NCBI GenBank assembly: GCA_018881555.1
Contig: JACAXG010000052.1
Coordinates: forward strand, 2,914,001 to 2,978,000
DNA from: Amblyornis subalaris
Taxonomy: Eukaryota; Chordata; Aves; Passeriformes; Ptilonorhynchidae
Length of the DNA stretch: 64,000 bases
Direction of reading: 5' to 3'
Shown here: in pieces, positions 58,191 through 64,000 of the stretch
Layout: the number at the start of each line of letters is the position of its first letter
How positions within the stretch are numbered: position 1 is the first letter of the stretch
The notes under the pieces: model-generated
Seen by the model: only the letters and a program-made list of their open reading frames with translations
Told to the model about the DNA's origin: nothing
Databases searched by the model: none
Made by a program: the position numbers and the translations under genes

Positions 58191-61100
58191 AAACTAATAA
58201 TGCATCTGTAGGAACCCTTGAAAGAAATATGTATTCAGATTTTACAATGGTCTTGGACAGGTTTTTATGTGGTACTGTTCAGGTCTTGCATAGTTTCAAA
58301 TACCGGTAAGGAATGTTCACACTTAGTAAGTGCTGCAAAGTTTACCTGTACAAATGCAGGGTACTGATACATGATGGGCTNCAAAGACTATTTAAAACAG
58401 TTGGGATTTAGTGAGCTGAAATAGCAGCTCAGAAATTAAAAACACAGAGCTTTGACTAAAAACATTAGTTAAGAGGAAACATGAGGTTCTCTCCAATATA
58501 GTTTCTTTGGTCTTATTTATCCATTTTTGTTTGAAGTGCTTATAAATTTGCCATTCTTCTCACCTCTGTTTTACTATGGAACAGACACCTGTGGTTAGAA
58601 TTTTTTTATTTACATACACAGCATATTTGAGAATTAATTGAACTTCTAAGAAAATACATCAATTAAATGATTTAATATTTTCTTTTTCAGGATTGAAGTG
58701 GATCTAGGGACAAATGGATGACTGAATATTCATATGAAGAGGAAAGCCATAAAAGTTGGTTGACATTTTTACAACCATATGCATTATATGTATTAATGCT
58801 GTTATAAAAAATTTATATTGTGTTCTAAAACATAATAGATTAAATAACTGGCCTGAGCTTTGTATGCTGTGTTCTTTGAGTTAGGGGAATACTGTAGCTT
58901 AATAGCTGTGGCTTAATGCAGTGTTTTCTGACAGTACCTGAATGTCCAGAGGAAAACCCAGCAGTATGTTAAGAAAATAGGTAATTCCTTTGGAGCCAGG
59001 TGTTTGAATGGGCTCATGCATAGTGGTGTTTGTTATTCTTCCCTGCAAGGACGAAGGAAGAATTAGAGGGGTCTTGTCTTCCATTAGAGCTACTGACTAT
59101 GGTGCTTAATATGTTGTGGAGTGGCACTCCACATTGATTGGTGATTGACTGGCCACATTGACAGGTGCTGTTTAAAAAGTCAAACAGGAGATGACCTCTC
59201 TGAAAGTATCTTGGTGCTTTGTTTTCTTGTGATAGAGAGAAGGTTGTTTTACACTGTGCATTTTCTGTGATAGTTAAAAAGGAAGAAGCTGGTGGTGGAC
59301 CTCCATGCTTTACTGACTTGGCTCTTTTAATATACCAAGCCTTGACATCTACCAGTCTGAGTTATTGGTGACTCTGAAGGATAGGCTTTTTCTGGGATGC
59401 TGTGTTAGCCAATTGCTGCAAAGGCTGTTTAAACACAGCTGATACTGCCTGTNAGTTTGCACCAGAGCAAATGAATTCTATTGACAAATGCAGAGTGTGG
59501 TACAGTGGGATGCAGGGCACAGTCCAGTGGGATGTTGCACAGCAGCTTGGTTAAATGAGGCATTGTGTAAACTCCAGTAGTCAAGGAGGGATATGTTGGA
59601 AAGCCTATTTCCTTGAGAGCTTATATCAACCCCTGATACGCAGTCATGTGTGGAAACAATTGGAAAAACAGCAAAAGCCCCAGGGATTTTTTTTTCAAAA
59701 GCACAGTATTATTAGTTCAGTACAAGAAATGTAAGTCTNTAGTTCTGTTAACTTAGCAAAGTAGTTGAGGAGGACAGAGTTGTATTTATCTCAGTGATAA
59801 TTTGNTTTTATTAATGTTCTAGCAGTTTAGAAGTTTTACAATTTATGAAGTACTAACCTGGATACAGAAGAGTGTAATTCCTTCTTGGGTAAATTTTTTT
59901 AGTGTTCGCAACAGGTAGCAGACATGCTGATTCCAGCTCCCTCCAAATTCACAAGCAGCATGAGATTTGAGGGAATCATCTCTGTTGTTGAATCATATCT
60001 CCTGAAATTACAGCCAGCAAAGCAATCTTTAGTTCAGAAGCATCCACAGAACATCTGCTTTATGTACTGCAGGTCCCAGAAAACACCTCTAGCCTCCCAG
60101 AGCCAAAATTAAGCCCTGATGGAGACAAAGTGGTATTAGTAGCTGTGCAGTAATGTACACAATTTTTTCCGTGGGGTCAGGGTCCCATATGTCCACATGA
60201 GCTAGCAGTTGTTGCCTGCTAAAACCAGCACACAAAATCTTGAGGAATTTGTCTTTGGTTTGATTGCTGACATGTCAGCGGCTGCTGCCCATACCGATGT
60301 CCGATAGCTTGGGATGGGCCTGCATCGTGGGAGAGAGAACGCTTCCCTGTTCAGATCTCTTGGCTATGAATAGCAGAGTGAAAAACTGATACCGTCCAAA
60401 CGTCACTTGCATCTTTCAGAACAGCAATGATAAAATCCTCTATGTACAAGCTTGGGGAGGTGCTTTACTGACAGAAAGTGTGAGAGGGTGAAAATACCAA
60501 ACTAATTACCTGTAAGCTCTCTCTGGATATCATTATGTTACATTCGACAACTCTTGATGTCCAGGAGACAGCACAGAGCAGTNCTACCATAGTGTGGTAA
60601 TGTTTTGCGTTGAATTGAGAAGAAACTGGGACATGCTGTGTCTTAAGTGTTTGGTTTGGGATGTGACACCAGGGCAGAAAAGGTNAAGGATTTATCAGAT
60701 TCTGGAGAGGGGCTGTCATACCCAGAGTGCGTGCAGAGGAGGGAGGGCTTCCAGATTAGGCAAAAGCAAGAGACTCTTGAAAGAATGTGACCGTTTTGCA
60801 GGTTTCTTGGTGAAGACTGTAGTTGCATGAGAGTTGTATCTCTGTTAGCGCTGTATCTTTGTTCCTCTCTCTGCTTTTGCTTTTCTGATTTGACACNGAG
60901 TAGTGGCATAAAGAAGGAAGAACCGGAGAACGGGGTGACCTCTTTCTTGTCAAGCCATAGTTCCACTCTCTCAGGCCCTTCTGATGACATCCCACAGTAA
61001 CTGTGGGGAAGCTGCTCAAAATACGTGCAGATAAGGAAGGAGGGCACTTAATTATTTCTTTATGTGTGTTCTGTTCNGCAGCCTTTGCAAATATAGGACT

Positions 61101-64000
61101 CTGAATCCAGCTGTTAATCTTTTATATTGGGAAAGTACCATGATTAAATTATATCACTGAATAACAAAAAAAAAATGTGGTTATGTGGAGGAATTCAAAG
61201 TTTGAGGCTAAAAATTCGTTTTCTGGGAAGAATGATTCCAGAAAGCTTAAGCAATAGAGGTGGAGAAAGCTACTCTGTAGTCACTGTTAAGATCACTTGA
61301 TAAAGTTCTGGCTCCAGTAGGAAAGAGATTGGATTTCAGCCAGCACCCTGCCTTAGCCTTTTGCTTTTATTGCTTCTCTACTAATGAAGTTTTGAAAGAT
61401 TTTTATTACTAACATGAAAATGTTGGTGTAAATGACTTGTGTTGCATCACCTGTATGTTATGTAAGTATATTTTAGGTCTTCCTTGGTCTGCCTCATAAC
61501 GTATGTAAATGTGGTGTTGTATAAATAAGTGACATCTAAGCATATATGCAACTAATGAAGGAAATATGAACATAATTTCTTCTATCTCATGAGGTTAGAT
61601 GAACCTCTAGCAGAAAAATGGGAAATATGCAAAAATAAACCTGATAGCAAATGTGTATATTAAATGCATGCAGCTTATGGTGGTTTTGTGTTTTCCATAA
61701 TACTGACAGTTTTATCCAGAGGTTCATTTGTCTATTGAATCAGATATTTAAAGTTTGTCTACATAAACTACAGTGTTGAATGTGAGTGTATGGGGATGAG
61801 ACTTGGCTACGAGCTGCCAAGGAAATTGGTAACTGGCAGAGAAAAGCTATAGCTCAAAAGTTCTGGGCAAAATAAAGATCAAGACTTCAAAGCAAAACCA
61901 AGTAAACGGGACTGAAAGANGGTCAGAGAGCAAAACTAAAGGGGAAAAGAGGTTGTTTAGATTGGAAAAGCCCCGATCTGGGTTGTACTTAATGTGTGGC
62001 CTTGGGTGCAGTCACACCACTTACACTGGTTTCCTCAACAGCTTCTAGAAATAGCACTGGGCAGTTCAACTGACCAGGTTTAATGATGTTCTAATTTATT
62101 TAATGCTGAAAAAATGGTAACACTGAATTCAGTGGTGTAAGGAGATGANTGCTAATTTTCTGTGTGATAAGCTGGAGAAGTGTTGCTGTGTCACAAATTT
62201 AACCTATGTGTCATCTTTTAAAAAAACCCCAACCAACAGCAAACTTTAGCTCAGCTGTTGAGGGGGAGGAACTCAGGGGGGTGTTCCTTGAACTCTCCAG
62301 AGCTTACCCCATCTCAGCAGTCTCTCAGCCTCTGATGTGGCCTTGCCTCACCTCCTCTGGCTCCTGTATGGGGCAAGGGAGGGTGCAGAACCCCCGAGCT
62401 GCTGGTTTGCATGCCTGGTGCTCCACCTCATGCTCCACTGCAGGCTGGGCAAGCACCAGGATCATCTCATCTGACTCAGGATCTATCCTGGTTTTGTGTG
62501 GAGTTTGGATTCGTTGGGCTTTATAGTTTTACTTTTTCATGGTTTCGAAGTCTGGTCATGATTAAAATGATTAATTTTTTTAATGCGAGAATGTTTCAAG
62601 GAAGTTTTATGTTTTTTTTTGCATAGTCAGAATATTGGTAACGGTGTGGTGATATGTTTGGCTTTACTTGTCAGCTCTTCCCTCTGTATGGCAAACAAAT
62701 GTGTTTTTTCTAGAAACAAAGTGGCTGCTCTTATGGGGTCTTTCACATCTAGCATCATTCAATGGATTCTTGGAATATAATTATGACTAGATACATCAAC
62801 TTGGTAAAATTTATTAATCTCAAGGGAATTATTTTGCNGTGGCCATCAATCTGTCTTTCTGTCACATGCTTTTCAGTTTAGATTACTCTCGGGCAAAGAG
62901 GCTGTAGTTTGATGTTTTATCTCAATTCATTATGATTATAAATTTGTTGGGTAAAACAATGTAACAAATGACTACTTAAAAATGACTGATGGCCCCATCA
63001 TTCAGCAAAGCAGAGGGACTGTGAAGTTCTACTGGTTTCATCTGTTGTCTAGCATTTATCAAGATGGGTCCCTTAACAGTCTATTGGTGGTTGATTTTTA
63101 ATGAATATTTCACAATGTAAATAGATAGCAGGCAGTTGTCTGGAGCTCAGTCATATTCGTAGGACAGATCTGCTTTTACTTGCTGTCACTGAAAAATGTA
63201 AAAGTTACACTGAAACTGGAGAGTGGGAGGAAAGCTTTTCCCCAAGCCTTATATTCAGGAAAGGGAGGAGCAGCAGTGATTTTCTTTCTTTTTCTGTTCG
63301 TTACATCAGCTGCCGCGTACTGAGCTGTCTCCTGCTCCTGTCTTTTCCACTGGGTGCTACAGGGCTATGTGTGGTGAGCCCTGTAGCCCTCAGGTTTGCT
63401 CACTGGAGGCTCAGCCCTGTTGCAAGTGNGGGGAGGCGAATTTGGAACTGATGCCCATGGCTTAAAAATTGCTGGGGTCGTTTCTAACACTGATATTTTC
63501 CAGGGAGAAAAAGGCATATAAGATGGCTTGCAACAAACCACTTCAGCTTTGTGTGTTTGCATATGAGCTCCTTCCTGTTCTGTTTGCCTTTGTAAAGTTA
63601 TGGAATGATTTCTGGAAAGACCTTGGAGCTCTTATTAGGCTTTCTTTATGAACAGCAGTACAAAATTCGTTCTACACAGCTCATTTCTTCATTTCTGCTG
63701 GACAGATGCTTTCATAATCTAAATGTTTTCTTGTTTATGGGTCCTGGGTCTTGGCTACATTCCATCAATTTCCTAACTGTTTTGGTGACACACATAGGTG
63801 TAGTTTATGGACAGATCATATTTAGCAGTTGGCTTGTGATGTGGCCTTGTTTAAATCAAACTGGGTTATGATTTTGAGGGTTTTGTTTTTGTATTTCATT
63901 TCTTCCAATGTGGATCAAGGGGAAAACATCTGTGGGGTATCCTAACCATTGCTTTTAAGTTTTAGATATAAAAAATACAATATATTTTAGAAGTGTTATT
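58191..64000. other. Unique non-coding sequence, no established gene
   Basis: About 5.8 kb of AT-rich single-copy DNA. Open frames at 60643-61047 and 60756-61019 (minus) and 62206-62526 and 63605-63871 (plus) overlap others and show no recognisable domain. A possible terminal exon start at 58691 is listed separately. No LTR, LINE or RNA gene was seen. Confidence 0.55.
58691..58721 (+). other. Very weak terminal-exon candidate
   Basis: A good acceptor (tttaatattttctttttcag) ends at 58690. In the frame with one leading base the sequence reads IEVDLGTNG and then TGA at 58719-58721, followed by AT-rich DNA that could be a 3' untranslated region. No canonical AATAAA was found in the next 200 bases. 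The peptide is too short to identify. Confidence 0.08.

Noticed and set aside
60643..61047. 134-codon minus-strand frame overlapped by another of 87 codons
   Set aside because: Two frames are open over the same DNA, no domain is recognisable, and there is no transcript-like context. Treated as chance.
1..64000. tRNA genes, snRNA genes, known microRNA hairpins, CRISPR arrays
   Set aside because: Scanned by eye for B-box-like GGTTCGA strings, U6-like starts, a few well-known microRNA seeds and regularly spaced direct repeats. None had the required surrounding structure.

Overview
This window looks like ordinary vertebrate nuclear non-coding DNA from a bird, most likely a passerine. The bird call rests on several CR1 LINE copies with typical avian 3' ends (clearest at 57752-58190 and 11805-11941). 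The passerine call rests on one long solo LTR (about 30403-31523) whose ends and inner sequence resemble, from memory, songbird endogenous-retrovirus LTRs. There are no operons, bacterial-type genes, CRISPR arrays, tRNA genes or rRNA genes. The sequence is AT-rich with stops in every frame. None of the longer open frames (60-233 codons) looks like a known protein, and several are plainly repeat translations. The window is best read as intergenic DNA or the inside of one or more large introns.

Layout. 1-2.75 kb: unique sequence with an AT microsatellite. 2.75-3.1 kb: an old, diverged CR1 copy. 3.1-11.8 kb: unique sequence, with one exon-like segment at 7.63 kb. 11.8-11.94 kb: a 5'-truncated CR1 tail. 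11.94-30.4 kb: unique sequence with moderately GC-rich patches (about 16.7-17.5, 19.2-20.2 and 22.2-23.1 kb) and two stretches that look like conserved non-coding elements (22.4-22.7 and 23.7-24.06 kb). 30.4-31.52 kb: solo LTR with a CpG-rich core and an internal CA/TA microsatellite. 31.5-34.9 kb: unique sequence, with a possible minus-strand coding fragment at 32.34-32.53 kb. 34.92 kb: a CR1 stub of about 50 bp. 35-41.5 kb: unique. 41.55-42.6 kb: a long CR1 copy with a private 32-bp tandem duplication. 42.6-57.75 kb: unique sequence, with a possible exon at 44.58 kb, a possible CR1 tail at 44.83 kb and homeodomain-site-like AT-rich stretches at 46.1 and 48.7 kb. 57.75-58.19 kb: CR1. 58.2-64 kb: unique sequence, with a weak terminal-exon candidate at 58.69 kb.

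About 95 isolated single 'n' bases are scattered through the window, roughly 1.5 per kb and never in runs. That suggests ambiguous or heterozygous positions written as n rather than assembly gaps. No previously undescribed biological system could be supported. The most useful leads are the LTR, the CR1 copies and a few exon-like or conserved-looking segments, all of which need alignment to other bird genomes.
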